From: Coemansia sp. RSA 487
Lineage: Eukaryota; Kickxellomycota; Kickxellomycetes; Kickxellales; Kickxellaceae
Reading direction: 5' to 3'
Assembly (NCBI GenBank): GCA_027577595.1
Contig: JANBRJ010000087.1
Coordinates: forward strand, 1 to 64,000
Length of the DNA: 64,000 nt
Shown here: piece by piece, positions 1-10,292 of the stretch
Numbering within the stretch: position 1 is the first letter of the stretch
How the letters are laid out: every line of letters begins with the position of its first letter
Translations under genes and position numbers: made by a program
The notes under the pieces: generated by a model
What the model was told of the DNA's origin: nothing
The model's input: only the letters and a program-made list of their open reading frames with translations
Databases searched by the model: none

Positions 1-73
1 CGACCACGCCAGGACTCGAACCTGGAATCGCTTGATCCGTAGTCAAGCGCCTTATCCATTGGGCCACGCGGCC
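1..73 (-). tRNA. tRNA-Arg (anticodon ACG)
   Basis: The reverse complement folds as a cloverleaf. The 5' acceptor strand GGCCGCG pairs with CGTGGTC followed by a discriminator G. The anticodon arm is CTTGA-CTACGGA-TCAAG, which puts ACG at positions 34-36 (wobble-modified A34, reading CGN Arg codons). The T arm carries GGTTCGAGTCC. Both acceptor ends lie inside the window and no intron is present. The A box and B box are internal, as for any Pol III tRNA gene. Confidence 0.95.
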
Positions 74-340
74 TTGCTTTCACAAGCTAGTTTCCAATTC
101 TAAGTCTGGAAATCAGGAAATCTAAATTATCAATCCTATTTTAATTTGAAAATGGTGTTGGCTTGATTGGTTTCAGTATTTTTATTTCAAACAAGATGGC
201 TAATGGAAAGCAAATGGCACTTTTATAAACCATGGCATAAACTCCCTACTAACCACCCTAAGCTCTTTTAAAAAGATCCCTTTCCAGCCATTTTTATGAG
301 AATATGCCACTTAGTTCTCATTAGCCAAATACTAGACAAC

Positions 341-592
341 TTAATCGTATAGCACGAATACTAGAGGGAATTCGTTAAAGTTTATAGTAAATCTTTGTCC
401 TTTTGCAACACCAACGTACACTTTAATCTTATTGTCTGGGTCCAAGTTTTTGCATTTGTGATAGCTCAGAATAATCCTATCGACATTATTGCCTTGGCTT
501 ATGCTAGCATAGTGCTCCAAAAACTTTCGGACTTTATCATTTCTCGAAACTGGATATGCCAAAACCTTACGGTTGTTGTTGGATGAAGACAT
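341..592 (-). CDS. Small paralogous protein A (83 aa), function unknown
   Basis: This is the first of three same-strand ORFs that resemble one another. Shared pattern: a short polar N terminus, then P-[IV]-x-[VI]-SR-[ND], a helix-like stretch ending in YA, a hydrophobic strand (here RIILSYHK), and a terminal F-x-[FI]-x-F strand. ATG at 592 was chosen; the open frame extends to a TTG at 610, which is unlikely to start. A TATA-like ATATAAAAA lies about 90 bp upstream on the same strand. There is no signal peptide or membrane segment. I do not recognise the family; the strand-helix-strand rhythm could fit a small beta-grasp fold, which is only a guess. Confidence 0.55.
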   Translation of the reverse strand: MSSSNNNRKVLAYPVSRNDKVRKFLEHYASISQGNNVDRIILSYHKCKNLDPDNKIKVYVGVAKGQRFTINFNEFPLVFVLYD

Positions 593-681
593 GGGTTTTC
601 TTTGGAACAATAGTGGAATTTGCTTGAAAAAAGGTTGGATAAACGGATGGTAGTTTTTTCAGGAAGCAGTTAGGGTATGCC

Positions 682-690
682 TTTTTATAT
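682..690 (-). promoter_or_regulatory. TATA box of small gene A
   Basis: ATATAAAAA on the minus strand lies about 90 bp before the ATG of the 83-aa ORF. The spacing is nearly the same as in the two paralogues downstream. Confidence 0.5.
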
Positions 691-1276
691 CAGCAGAGGA
701 ACATGTAGAAACCATTGATACAACAAGTTTAAAATGGCCTGGGTTGTCTATTTTCTACGTGTATCATCATCCTTAGAAAGATATCTCTTTGTTTAAAAGA
801 AACACAAAGGGCTACAAAACAAATTTGTACAATGTCACTACTACAGGAAGCAGAGTTGTTTCAACAAAGCTGCATAATTGGTTGAGAAGTCACAAAAGTC
901 AGCGATTCCTACTAATCTAATATGATTTGAAGCAATACATATAGAAGTTAATTTATTTGCTTATATAAATTGCCAGAATGCAAGTCAGTAATTGCTAATA
1001 GGTGAGTTGCTCGGCATGTTAGCTAGGAAAAATAATTTTATAGGAAGGTGCTTGTAAATTTGGCAGGTTATTGTTTTTTTAAAATAAATAAACCGTGTCC
1101 AAGCCACCACCCTTCTTGTCATATAATATTTACTGTTTTGCAATTTGTACTTGTTGCATGGCATTTCATCTATCCGACAACAACCACAGGCAGTACACTA
1201 AAGGTATTGGGTAATAATAGACGGTATGCAGGGAGGTAGCTTCAGTAACCAAGTGGAGCAACTCTGACAATTCCAA

Positions 1277-1519
1277 TTAATCTTTAAATTTAAAGTACAT
1301 GATATTGTCATCAAAACTAAATGAAAACTTGGAATTCTTAAGGTTTACACAATCGATAATCTTCCTATTCGAAGCGACTTTTCTACCTGATCGCTTTACA
1401 ACAATGTCACTTGAATCGCTTATTCTCACTAAATTTGCATAACGGCGACGAAGTTCGGAAACTTCGTCATCTCGTGAAACATAGATAGGATCGTTTGGAT
1501 CGCCTGTATTTGCTGGCAT
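1277..1519 (-). CDS. Small paralogous protein B (80 aa), function unknown
   Basis: Middle member of the tandem trio. It contains PIYVSRDDEVSELRRRYA, then DIVVKRSGR, and ends in a hydrophobic strand with FSFSF and FKF. These motifs line up in order and spacing with those of the ORFs at 341-592 and 2039-2293. It starts at a true ATG. A CTATAAAT box sits about 96 bp upstream. The product is basic and lysine/arginine-rich, with no signal peptide. Retention of reading frame and motif order in three divergent copies argues for real genes rather than chance ORFs. No known domain was recognised. Confidence 0.6.
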   Translation of the reverse strand: MPANTGDPNDPIYVSRDDEVSELRRRYANLVRISDSSDIVVKRSGRKVASNRKIIDCVNLKNSKFSFSFDDNIMYFKFKD

Positions 1520-1614
1520 TTGCTGGTTAAAGTGAGAATGGAAATATCTGTGCGATGAGGATAATAATGTGGATTAAAAACAAATACCTATGATGTGGGT
1601 GGGTTTTCTTCGAC

Positions 1615-1622
1615 ATTTATAG
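1615..1622 (-). promoter_or_regulatory. TATA box of small gene B
   Basis: CTATAAAT on the minus strand, preceded by CGG (CGGCTATAAAT). It matches the CGGCTATAAAAG core of the dispersed repeats near 35-36 kb. Confidence 0.55.
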
Positions 1623-2038
1623 CCGGATTGCACTTTTGAAATATGTTGGCGTAATGAAGTACAGTTTAACTCCTATTATTATACGAATGTTTAGATGGGT
1701 GATATTGTAACCAGTCATCTACTTCTTTGCACATATTCTTTAAAAGAATCCCCAAGCAGCCCGTCGAATTTGGATGACGATAAAGGTGTGTAATAATTAA
1801 AAAAAACAAGCATTACATTAATGCTGTCAGCCATTGCAAGAAAGGGTGACTTTATTTTGCTTTTTAATTTAAATTAAAAATTGGACTTTTATATCCAGGT
1901 ATCTAAAACAATATAATTACCAGATGTGATTAGAGAATCTCCTTGGCAAGATTAAAACACAATGATAACAATATAATATATGAATAGAAAAATGCACCAT
2001 GAATTAAATTTCATAACTTCTGTTTCGCCGACGAATGG

Positions 2039-2293
2039 CTAAGGTATACGATTTATAAACCTAAAGCATATCTTTTCCTCACCAAAAAAGAAGGTAAATG
2101 GCTTGGTAGTTTTAGTTTTCACATAATATGTAACTCTATGTTTTAAATTAGCTTCTCTTTTAGAATATTTGACAACAATATGGCTAGGATCTTCTAGCTT
2201 CTTCATGTGTGCATAGATGTGTAGAATATCGTAAATGCTGATGTCTCGCGAGATTAAGATAGGGTTCGTTGAGCTGCCTTTAGGGGGATTCAT
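2039..2293 (-). CDS. Small paralogous protein C (84 aa), function unknown
   Basis: Third member of the trio: NPILISRDISIYDILHIYA, then HIVVKYSKRE, then a strand with PFTFFF and a terminal CFRF. ATG at 2293 was chosen; the open frame runs 10 codons further to a TTG. A CTATAAAAG box lies about 95 bp upstream. Length, motif order and promoter layout match the other two copies, although identity between copies is low. That suggests an old tandem family under fast sequence change. Function unknown. Confidence 0.6.
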   Translation of the reverse strand: MNPPKGSSTNPILISRDISIYDILHIYAHMKKLEDPSHIVVKYSKREANLKHRVTYYVKTKTTKPFTFFFGEEKICFRFINRIP

Positions 2294-2384
2294 TTTTTTG
2301 AGGTTTGGAGATATTTGTACCAATGATGGAGGAATGAAGTTGGAAATTTTCGAAATAGATGGAAGTGGGGAGGATTTTGTTCGC

Positions 2385-2393
2385 CTTTTATAG
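2385..2393 (-). promoter_or_regulatory. TATA box of small gene C
   Basis: CTATAAAAG on the minus strand in the context GTGGCTATAAAAGGCG, about 95 bp before the ATG at 2293. Confidence 0.6.
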
Positions 2394-2820
2394 CCACAGA
2401 GTGCTATGGGTATTTGGTCGATTCTTTTATTTGTCTACAATGGCTGGAAGGAAATAAGTTGATGGTGCGGGTTTCCTTTGTGAATCTTTGAAAATATTAG
2501 CCGAACAGCCATCCTTTAAAAAGAAATGCCGAATCTTGGTTTATTAGAGTTGACTTTGGCAACATTGCCTCTACTAGCTACTTGAGGATAATTTAGCAAG
2601 CAGGAAAGTTTTGATGCAATCAATAGTATCACGTGAATATATATGGCCAATCCAAAGGCGACAACAATTTGGCTTTGAATGGGAGTAGACCAAAAAAGAC
2701 CACAGTGTTTCACACTTTGTTCAGAGTTGAAGCAAATATCTTCTGTACTTTTTTTTTTTTCAAATTCTTTCATCAAACATATTAAAGCATTTGCATTTTA
2801 AAAGGAATTACTTTATAAAA

Positions 2821-3477
2821 ATGACCACGACCGGGACTTCATCTTCTTCCTCGTCCACCACCCCGTTCGGCCCACGGCCAGTGTTCCCGACCTCAGCGGA
2901 TAAAGAAACATACGAACTGCCTAACCAGCCCATCCTTATACATGACGGCTTGTTGCACTGTAAGGAACACAAGAAGCAGGTGTGCTCAGATTGCAATATC
3001 GATTACTCGACGCACAATTTCATTGCACGCCAATTAGCAGCAAACCGGATGGCGTTGCCCCCGCCGAACCCGCAAATGGAGCAAGCAATCCAGAGGCTCA
3101 AGACTGAGGGCAACGATTTGTTCCGTGCGCAGTGCCACTTTGAGGCAGCGCAAAAGTACACTGAAGCTCTTAATGTTGCAGCACAGAGGCCTCTATGGGA
3201 CGCAAGCACTACGATTGTTGAGGAAACCACTGTATTGATGTCTAATAGAGCAGCATGTCTCTTGGAGCTGGGACATGCGCCAGAGGCATACTGGGATACA
3301 GAGGTAGTGACGAGGCTGAAGCGCGGATGGAGCAAGGGCCACTTCAGAATGGGTAGGGCCCTGATGGATTTGGGTCGGTGCGGCCAGGCAGCCAACGAGT
3401 TCCGTATTGGCGCATCGTTGGACGCTAGTGCCCGAGAGATCCGCACTGCGCTAGAGAAGGCTGAGGAGTACGTGTAG
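2821..3477 (+). CDS. sec72: Sec72-like TPR subunit of the ER translocon
   Basis: A 218-residue protein. Residues 45-70 hold a C-x2-H...C-x2-C cluster (LHCKEHKKQVCSDCNIDY) followed by NFIARQL, the usual N-terminal signature of fungal Sec72. Residues about 85-218 form TPR-like helices (NDLFRAQCHFEAAQKYTEAL; NRAACLLELGHAPEAYWDTE; GHFRMGRALMDLGRCGQAANEF). Fungal Sec72 works with Sec62/63/71 in post-translational protein import into the ER, docking cytosolic Hsp70 through its TPRs. ATG at 2821 was chosen; the frame continues upstream only to a TTG. Serine/threonine-rich residues 5-14 are probably disordered. The gene is convergent with MCM9, leaving a 106-bp gap. Confidence 0.88.
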   Translation: MTTTGTSSSSSSTTPFGPRPVFPTSADKETYELPNQPILIHDGLLHCKEHKKQVCSDCNIDYSTHNFIARQLAANRMALPPPNPQMEQAIQRLKTEGNDLFRAQCHFEAAQKYTEALNVAAQRPLWDASTTIVEETTVLMSNRAACLLELGHAPEAYWDTEVVTRLKRGWSKGHFRMGRALMDLGRCGQAANEFRIGASLDASAREIRTALEKAEEYV

Positions 3478-3583
3478 TTTCTTCTAGTATACTGTAGCGG
3501 ATATACAGTTTATTTTATTTTGTTTTGGTTCGTTTTAAAAAAAGAGGTGAATAATGGTTACAAGTGGTGGGTGGTGGGTTGGT

Positions 3584-5620
3584 TTACTTGAGGTGCGAAA
3601 GCCCCAGGCGATCGAGCGCCGTATCTTGGAGCTGAGCAAAAGAGGCATCATCGGGAGCCAGCGAATGCAATGCGTCGACGCCTGCAAGCAGCGAGGCGCT
3701 GAGCATGGTGGCCTCCATCAGCACCAGGGCGGCTATTGCATCCACAACAAGCACCTTGTCGCGGAACATCAGACGCGCATGTGATTGCGCCAAGCGGATC
3801 AGGCTCTCGAGCAAGCGGATCGTGGTGCGTGCGGCAGATGCACCGCTCAGCGAGTCGCGCTGCCGCTGCAAGCGATAGTACGTGGTGAGGACGAGCTCGG
3901 CGGCATGCGTGGTTTGCGGCTCAAACGCGCTCTTGACGTACGCAAAGTAGGCACGCAGCGTGTCGAGCGACCATGCGGTACCGGTCACAGCATCGGCGGC
4001 GGCTGGCTGCTCGCCAAACGATGCGCGGAGGACGAATTCCGAGACACGTGCATCCCAGCCATCGTTTGGCGAATCAAGCAGCACAAGGACAAGGTCGAAG
4101 CGGCTGAGCAGCGGAGCAGGTAGAGCGGTGTTGACAGCAAGCGACGATCCTGGATCATACGAGCCTTTAGGGTTCATGGCAGCAACCACGGAGCAGCGCG
4201 CGTTAAGGCGGCAGACGATGCCGGCCTTTGCGACCGAGATGCTCTGTTGCTCCATGGCTTCCAGGATCGTGGCCTTCTCTGCCTCCCGAATGCTGCCGAA
4301 CTCGTCGATGCAGCACACGCCGCGGTCTGCTAGAACAAGCGCTCCTGCTTCCAGCTGCCACTCGCCTCCGTCCTTCACTGCGCTTACCGTCAGCCCGGCG
4401 CTGGTTGAGCCCACGCCCGTGGTCAGCACTGCACGCGGAGCCAGCCGCGCCGCATGGCGCAGAAGCTGCGACTTGGCAGTGCCCGGATCGCCAACCAGGA
4501 GAAGATGCCCGTCGCCGCGCACGCGCAGGCCCGATGGATCGGTCCGCGCCACGCCGCCAATAAGCGTCAGCGCCACCGCCAGCTTGGCGTAAAACAGGCC
4601 ATGGACCTGCGTACACAGGGAAGAAACGATCGTGTTGCGCGCAGCCACCGGTGTCTCGGCGTTGTCGGCCCAGTACCGGCGGAACTGCGCATGGGCTTCA
4701 GACTCCGACGACTGTTCGGTAGAAGGCGCCGCGCAGTGCGTGTGCACGCGCAAGCTGCACGCCCTCAGAGCCACAGCAATGTCAGGCCTATCGCCCACGG
4801 CGGTGGCGCGCCATCTCCACACAACGGTGCCGGTTACGGTAACGGCATCGCCCGATTTAGCTACATCCACAAGCCCGCCTTCCAGGAGCACGGCAATCGC
4901 CCGTGGGATAGAGCCCAGCGACAGACGCTCGGCTTGCTCTTGCACCTTGATCTCCTGGTAATCCACGCACTCCGTCGAATCGTCTTCGCTTAGCTGGTCA
5001 AACGTGGTCGATTGGCAGGGCTCGAGCCCAGCTGCCATGCATCGCGTGGGCCGTGCCAAGTAGTTGTATTGCTCCAGCTCTGCCTGTACATCGAATGAGC
5101 CGCGGCACCTTGTGCACCGGTACCGGCGCCGCGTCTCCATCATCTTGAAAAGCCCCGTACGCACCACGGTGCCCGATACACACACGAGGCGCCCGACGTC
5201 TGGCGACCCAGGAACACGCGTCCTGGTGCATGCTGGATGGTTGGGCAAATGTTCGATCCGCACAGCTACCTTGGCTCCTCCTCCTCCTCTTCCTGAAGCT
5301 GCTGCTGCGGCGGCTTGCTCGAAGAGCCGCAAGTATCGGACAGGCGACTCCAAGACAAGCGTTGCTAGCTCATGGTTGAATCCTATCAGCTCGTGCATAT
5401 CTACAACGACTTTTGCGTCTGTCTCTTCGGTGTTTGTCGTGTCGTCTTCCACAGCTCGGTTGGCTGATGTTTGTAGCCGGTCCAGCTGGTCGGCGCACCG
5501 GTTTTGAAGAAACAGCTGAATTGCGCCGACGACTGCTGCATCGTTGCCGAACCGCGCTTCTAATTGCTGCGACTGCAATTGCTGCGACGCTGTGTCGTCG
5601 TATCGTACCACCTCCGCCAT
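3584..5620 (-). CDS. MCM9: MCM9 DNA helicase
   Basis: A 678-aa member of the MCM AAA+ family. The N-terminal OB region holds a zinc ribbon (C169, C172, C194, C202). Walker A is GDPGTAKS at 377-384, Walker B CCIDEF at 436-441, and the arginine finger LLSRFD near 504-509. MCM9 rather than MCM2-8 is indicated by the zinc-ribbon context and by DYQEIKVQEQAERLSLGSIP, SAVKDGGEWQLEAGALVLAD and ARTTIRLLESLIRLAQSHARLMFRD, which closely track the animal protein. MCM9, with MCM8, supports homologous recombination and repair synthesis; it is absent from most fungi. Animal MCM9 has a long C-terminal tail; this protein stops soon after the helicase core. It lies 151 bp downstream of the Sec31 stop on the same strand. 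Confidence 0.93.
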   Translation of the reverse strand: MAEVVRYDDTASQQLQSQQLEARFGNDAAVVGAIQLFLQNRCADQLDRLQTSANRAVEDDTTNTEETDAKVVVDMHELIGFNHELATLVLESPVRYLRLFEQAAAAAASGRGGGGAKVAVRIEHLPNHPACTRTRVPGSPDVGRLVCVSGTVVRTGLFKMMETRRRYRCTRCRGSFDVQAELEQYNYLARPTRCMAAGLEPCQSTTFDQLSEDDSTECVDYQEIKVQEQAERLSLGSIPRAIAVLLEGGLVDVAKSGDAVTVTGTVVWRWRATAVGDRPDIAVALRACSLRVHTHCAAPSTEQSSESEAHAQFRRYWADNAETPVAARNTIVSSLCTQVHGLFYAKLAVALTLIGGVARTDPSGLRVRGDGHLLLVGDPGTAKSQLLRHAARLAPRAVLTTGVGSTSAGLTVSAVKDGGEWQLEAGALVLADRGVCCIDEFGSIREAEKATILEAMEQQSISVAKAGIVCRLNARCSVVAAMNPKGSYDPGSSLAVNTALPAPLLSRFDLVLVLLDSPNDGWDARVSEFVLRASFGEQPAAADAVTGTAWSLDTLRAYFAYVKSAFEPQTTHAAELVLTTYYRLQRQRDSLSGASAARTTIRLLESLIRLAQSHARLMFRDKVLVVDAIAALVLMEATMLSASLLAGVDALHSLAPDDASFAQLQDTALDRLGLSHLK

Positions 5621-5771
5621 TATTCTCCTTTCGTTGGTGATTTAGGTCGCTCAATGCAAACGCAGAATGAAAAAGGAGAAATATATATTTTTGCGCAATA
5701 GCAAGCAAGAAAGAAGACGTGAAGAGAAAAACAATCGCCACCATTAAAGTGGGAGAAGGGAGGGGGAGCAT

Positions 5772-6952
5772 TTAGACTGGCAGCGTCTTGAGCACATTAA
5801 TCAGATGCTTGACGCCAACCAGATGGGTTGTGATGTCGGAGCACATCGACATCAGCTCCGCTTGCGCATGCAGCGCGGCCGGAAACTGCTTCGCATCAAT
5901 GGCTTGCACGCATTGCATGAACACCGGGGCCAGCTGGTCCTTTGACTTGATCTGGTCTGCATTCATCATGTCGAACAGCTGCTGGATCCTGCGGTCCGCA
6001 TCATCCACCATACGTTTCTGCGCAGGCGCTGCAAACTGCTTGGCATGCGCCAGCTGCCCGCTCAGTGCGCTGTACACACCCTTCCACTCGCTTGGAATGT
6101 GGCTGCGATCGCCAGCAGGGAACTTTGGCTGCTGTTGCTGCTGCTGCGCTTTGCTTCCAGCGGCAGTGGCTGCTCCTGCTGGCGTGCCAGTGCGTGCAGG
6201 CGATGCTGTAACCACTTGTCCACGTGTGCCTTGGGCTGCCATTCCCGGCGGTCCTGCAGCGCTGGTTTGCTGCTGCGGCGGCGGAGGGACGAATCCTGGC
6301 TGCTGGGGCTGGAACGGGTGCCCTGGCTGCGAGACCGCCATATGCTGCGCCATTGGGAACGCCATGTTTCCAGCTGGAGGTGGCGGTGGTGGAGCCATAG
6401 ACTGCTGCGGAGCTTTGGCAGACGGGACAAACCCTGCTCTTGGCGGAGGCATCTGCTGCTGCTGGTTGACCGGCGATCTTGCCGACGCGTAGTGCGCTAC
6501 AGCTGCCGGCGGAGGCGTATTTCTGCCTTGCGGGAACGGACTGACAATAGCTGCCGGCTTGACACCGCCTCCTGCGCCGCCAACCGCACGCTTCGCTGGC
6601 TTTGTCATCATCGGCGGGTCGTTCCATGCGGTGTCATCGCGGCGTGGAGGAGGCGTATTGCCTGTGGGAATCGTCGCTGGGTTCAGCGGCTGCGGCGGCG
6701 GCGGGAACACGGAACCCATTTGCTGCTGCTGCTGCTGGGGTGGGTAGCCTTGGGCCATGCCTGCGTACGGCGCTCCTACCGAGGATGCGGAGGGTATCGA
6801 TGCTGGGGCCGCTGCGAACCCGCCTACCCCATATGCTATCGACGTGGTTGGGTATCCTGCTGCTCCGCCTTGCATGCCATAGTGCTGCGCGGTAGGCATG
6901 TTGGATGATGTCGGTGGGTACCCTGCACTGGCGTTACTCATGCTATATTGCC

Positions 6953-6990
<38 letters not shown>

Positions 6991-9647
6991 GCCTGTTTGG
7001 CTTGTTGAGCTTGCTGCTGCTGTGCGGCTTCGGCAGCAGCTTGGCCATCAGCTGTGACCTGAGTCACAGTCCACGGCGCCTCAGGACTAATCGCTAGACG
7101 GTTGCGCAGCGCAGCCAGCGCATCCTCGCCCGTCGGCAAGAAGCAGCGGTACTCCTTAGGCACGCGTTCCAAATACTTTGCAGCAATCGAATTCAACCCC
7201 TGCGCCGCCAAGAACTGGGCATACTCAACGTAGCAGTCGTACAGAGGCGCCAGAGGGAATACTGGGCGGCTTTCACTGATAGAAGGGTCAATGAACTGCA
7301 CAGCCTTGCGGAACACCGACACTTTCTCGATAAGCGAGTGCAATGCACGTGCACGGCGCCCACCGTCGGTTGCCCCACGGTCATGCGAGATCCAGATAGC
7401 TGCCACCTTGTCTAAGTTTCCAGACGCCAGGTAGCACAGTACAGCGTTGTCCATTTGCTTTGCGCCCTCGAGTCGTCTGCCCAGTACTTCGCACAGCGCA
7501 CTGAACTGGTCGCCCTGCGCATACGTGCACAGGAGCGCTAGAACCTCGTCCCATTCGCCGAGCTCTGCGTTGCGCGCAATATCGCTTAGATCGTTGGTCA
7601 CTATGCCGTGCAACAGCCTAATGTACGGCGCTTGTTGCGCACGCTTGGCAAAGTACGCTTGCTGTGCGCGTGTTGCAAGTTCGGCGCTTCCGCATGTTGC
7701 AAGAATCAAGGCGTCGGCGAACAGCTCTTGCTCGATGCACAGCTCCACGGCACCTTCGATGTCGCCTAGAAGCACAGCACGCGTTACTAGGCCTTCGGCA
7801 TCCTCGCTCTTGACATCCTTGTTCTTGTCGTAGATACTGAACGACGATGAGAACGCCATACGCAAGGTCTGGATATCGGCAGCAGCAGCTGCCTCAGTGG
7901 CAGTCGCAGCCTCTCCTGCTGTTGCTTCGGTCGGTGATGCTTCGATCGACTTTGTAAACAGGTCCTCAGCCTCAGGGTCTGCGGATGCAGAGTTGGCAAA
8001 CGGATTCTCATCCTCATCACCATCGACTTTATCTGCCTCATCTTTGGGCTTGGAGGAGCCATCGCTTTCCTTGCTGCTGGAAGGATCCTCAGGCTTACCG
8101 CTGCGCGACTTGCTGTCCTTGAGTAGCTCCTCGATCCGCGCCTTGAGTGCCGGCTTGTCAAAGCCTAGGAATCGGATCAGCTTGTCGCGCGCATCAGACT
8201 CGAACAGTATTTGCAGAACCTGCCACGAGCGCTCCTGATCCGTTCCCTTGCTCTGCTCCAGACGCTTGCTGCACAGATCGGCCGCTTGGTCTCCCTCCAG
8301 CAGCTCCTCCAGCTGCTGCGCCTGCTGTGCCATATCGGGCTCGGAAACAAAGTCAGTGATACTAACCAGTGCAGGGGTGTAAAGCTTTGTCGTTGCTGCT
8401 GCATCGCCCGTTTGTTGCTGCGGCTGCTGTTTGCCAAAGTGCACTAGCTTGCCACCGAATCCAAACGCCGCACCGCAGGGGCGTGCAAGCCACTTGGGCG
8501 GACGCTTCAGAGGCAGCGATGGCGCAAACGCAGAGGTCGATTGGGGTGCAAACGGATCGTCGGTAGATGCAGCGCCTGCCGTACCCAGCGGTTCGCTGTT
8601 TTCGCGCGACAGCGTGTACAGACTGATACGCCCGTCAAACGATGCGCCGCTCAGCAAGTTGGGGTTAACTTGGTTCCATTGCACATCGTACACCCAGTTA
8701 TTGGCGGGTGGCAGCTCACCGACGATTTCTCCGCTCTGCGGGTTCCAGCAGATAGTGCGGTTGTCCTTGCCGCTGGATAGCAGCAACCCAGAGTCCTTGC
8801 GGCACCATGAGAGCGACAGGATGCCGCGGTTGTGGCCGGCAAACGACTGCGACGGGGCGTTGACGTTGCGCAGGTCCCAGAGCATGATGACCGGGTTGTT
8901 GTCATCGCTGGATGCCGTAACCAGCTGCGTCGGGCTTGCTGGGTTCCAGTCAGTTGCAGAGATGCCTGCGCGCCCACCGTTGCTGCCCATCATGCCGCCG
9001 CCGCCAATGACGCCTGGACTGGCAAACGAAATGGCCTCGCGGCGGGTGCGCAAGTCCCAGACCACAACAGCACCCGTATTGCTTGCGGTGGCCAGAATGT
9101 GCTGCACTTGGTTGTTCCATGCCAGATCGGTGATATTGTCCAGGCGCTGGGACCGCGGGCCCGGTGAATACGACTTGTAGTCGTTGACAACATCCCATAT
9201 AAAGACCTCGCCGTTGGTGGACCCCGACGCCATCAGGCTGCTTTGGAACGGGTTGAACTCGAGGCCGCCGACGGCACCGGTATGTGCCGAGCTTGAATGC
9301 AAGAGCGCAGTGTCTTTGGCGCCGTCAATGATTGCCGTGGGGTTCCAGAAAGCAACGTCGCCGTTCTCCAGCCCACCAGCCAGCACGCCCTGCGCATGTA
9401 CATCATCGAGCTTGCCGCCGCTCCACGCTAGCCGCTGGAACCGTGCGGCTGCCTCGACTTTGCCAACTGCTTTCAGTGGCCCGTCTTCGTCTCCGTCGGC
9501 TGCAACCTTGAAGATCTCCAGCTCTGACATGTTCGAAAACGACGCGTCCATGGCTCCAGCCACCGTGCCGGTTGCTACCAGCGGCGCATCAGCTTGCTGT
9601 GGCCCCCATGCGGGGATCGCTGTGCGCTCAACGTACTGATAGACCAT
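5772..9647 (-). CDS. SEC31: Sec31, COPII outer-coat protein
   Basis: A 1291-aa protein, close to the usual fungal length. An N-terminal WD40 propeller spans residues 1 to about 340 (GGLEFNPFQSSLMASGSTNG, DWNPASPTQLVTASSDD, LSWCRKDSGLLLSSGKDNRT). It is followed by the Sec31 alpha-solenoid (to about 800) and a long P/Q/G-rich linker with a pure polyglutamine tract encoded by about ten CTG repeats near 6958-6990. The C-terminal helical domain (about 1180-1291, IPSEWKGVYSALSGQL...) is the conserved Sec31 tail. It forms the outer cage with Sec13 and stimulates Sar1 GTPase via Sec23 on ER exit vesicles. The coding sequence is intronless. Start is the ATG before VYQYVERTAIPAWGP. Confidence 0.96.
6955..6990 (-). 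repeat. CAG/CTG trinucleotide tract (polyQ in Sec31)
   Basis: An uninterrupted CTG run (CAG on the coding strand) inside the proline/glutamine-rich linker of Sec31. It is likely length-variable between isolates. Further short glutamine runs occur at about 6120-6145 and 6721-6736. Confidence 0.85.
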
Positions 9648-10292
9648 CTACTTTCAGCTGGGAGGGATTAGGTAGGATTTCAGTTTGCTCGTTTTTAATA
9701 AATAAAGATAAATTCGAGAATCCCCGTTTGTCTCTGACTTTTTCAATCGCTTATAAATGCTGTTGATTTATCAGATGTAAAACATAAAGATTCTCAACTA
9801 TAAAAAAGACAGATGATGAAGATGAAGATGATGAGGCGAGAGAGAGAAAGAAAGAAAGAGCTTGGTGTATTCTTTGCACAGGCGCGGAGTGCCAATGCAA
9901 GGCGCAGGCTGTCAACAATAGCTCCCAGCTTCTCTGCGCCTTTAGCCAATCGAATCCAACCAGCAAACGCGACTGCTTAAAACAAGCAGTAGTAAGTAGC
10001 CTTAAGCGCTGCTTTTGTATGTGGGGGAAGAACCATCGGCTGATTTGGCATGACGATTGATCAGAGTCCGAATCAGGAAACACAGACATCAATCTCATGC
10101 GTTTCTTAAAGGTGTGGATTGTCACTGTCATTGTAAGGAAGGACCAGCGTTTAAAAAGGTAGCGAAAAAAGCTCCCTTCCTTTCCTTGGACTTTCTGTGT
10201 TTCTATTTCTGTATGTAGTAGTAGCTGAGCCTTTGCATTTGTCGATAAACGCTGAACAAGTTAAAAAGTGCTTTAGTTGTTTGAACCAGAAA
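9648..10292. other. Divergent intergenic region, Sec31 / EH-SH3 protein
   Basis: This is the shared 5' region of two divergent trafficking genes. It contains a purine microsatellite (GATGAAGATGAAGATGATG, then GAGAGAAAGAAAGAAAG) at about 9808-9862. One TTATCAGAT occurs at 9768, a single chance-level match to the iron-GATA consensus. No further gene was seen. Confidence 0.6.

Noticed and set aside
2516-2773. An 86-codon minus-strand ORF with a hydrophobic middle, beside Sec72
   Set aside because: It lies in the 5' leader of Sec72, shows no family pattern, and its longest form starts at TTG.
5788-6908. Several long open frames on the plus strand opposite Sec31
   Set aside because: They are antisense shadows of a GC-rich, repeat-rich coding region; their Cys/Trp/Gly/Arg-rich composition is typical of antisense translation.
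9768-9776. TTATCAGAT (iron-GATA consensus) near Sec31
   Set aside because: A single isolated match, expected by chance at this density, and next to a housekeeping gene.
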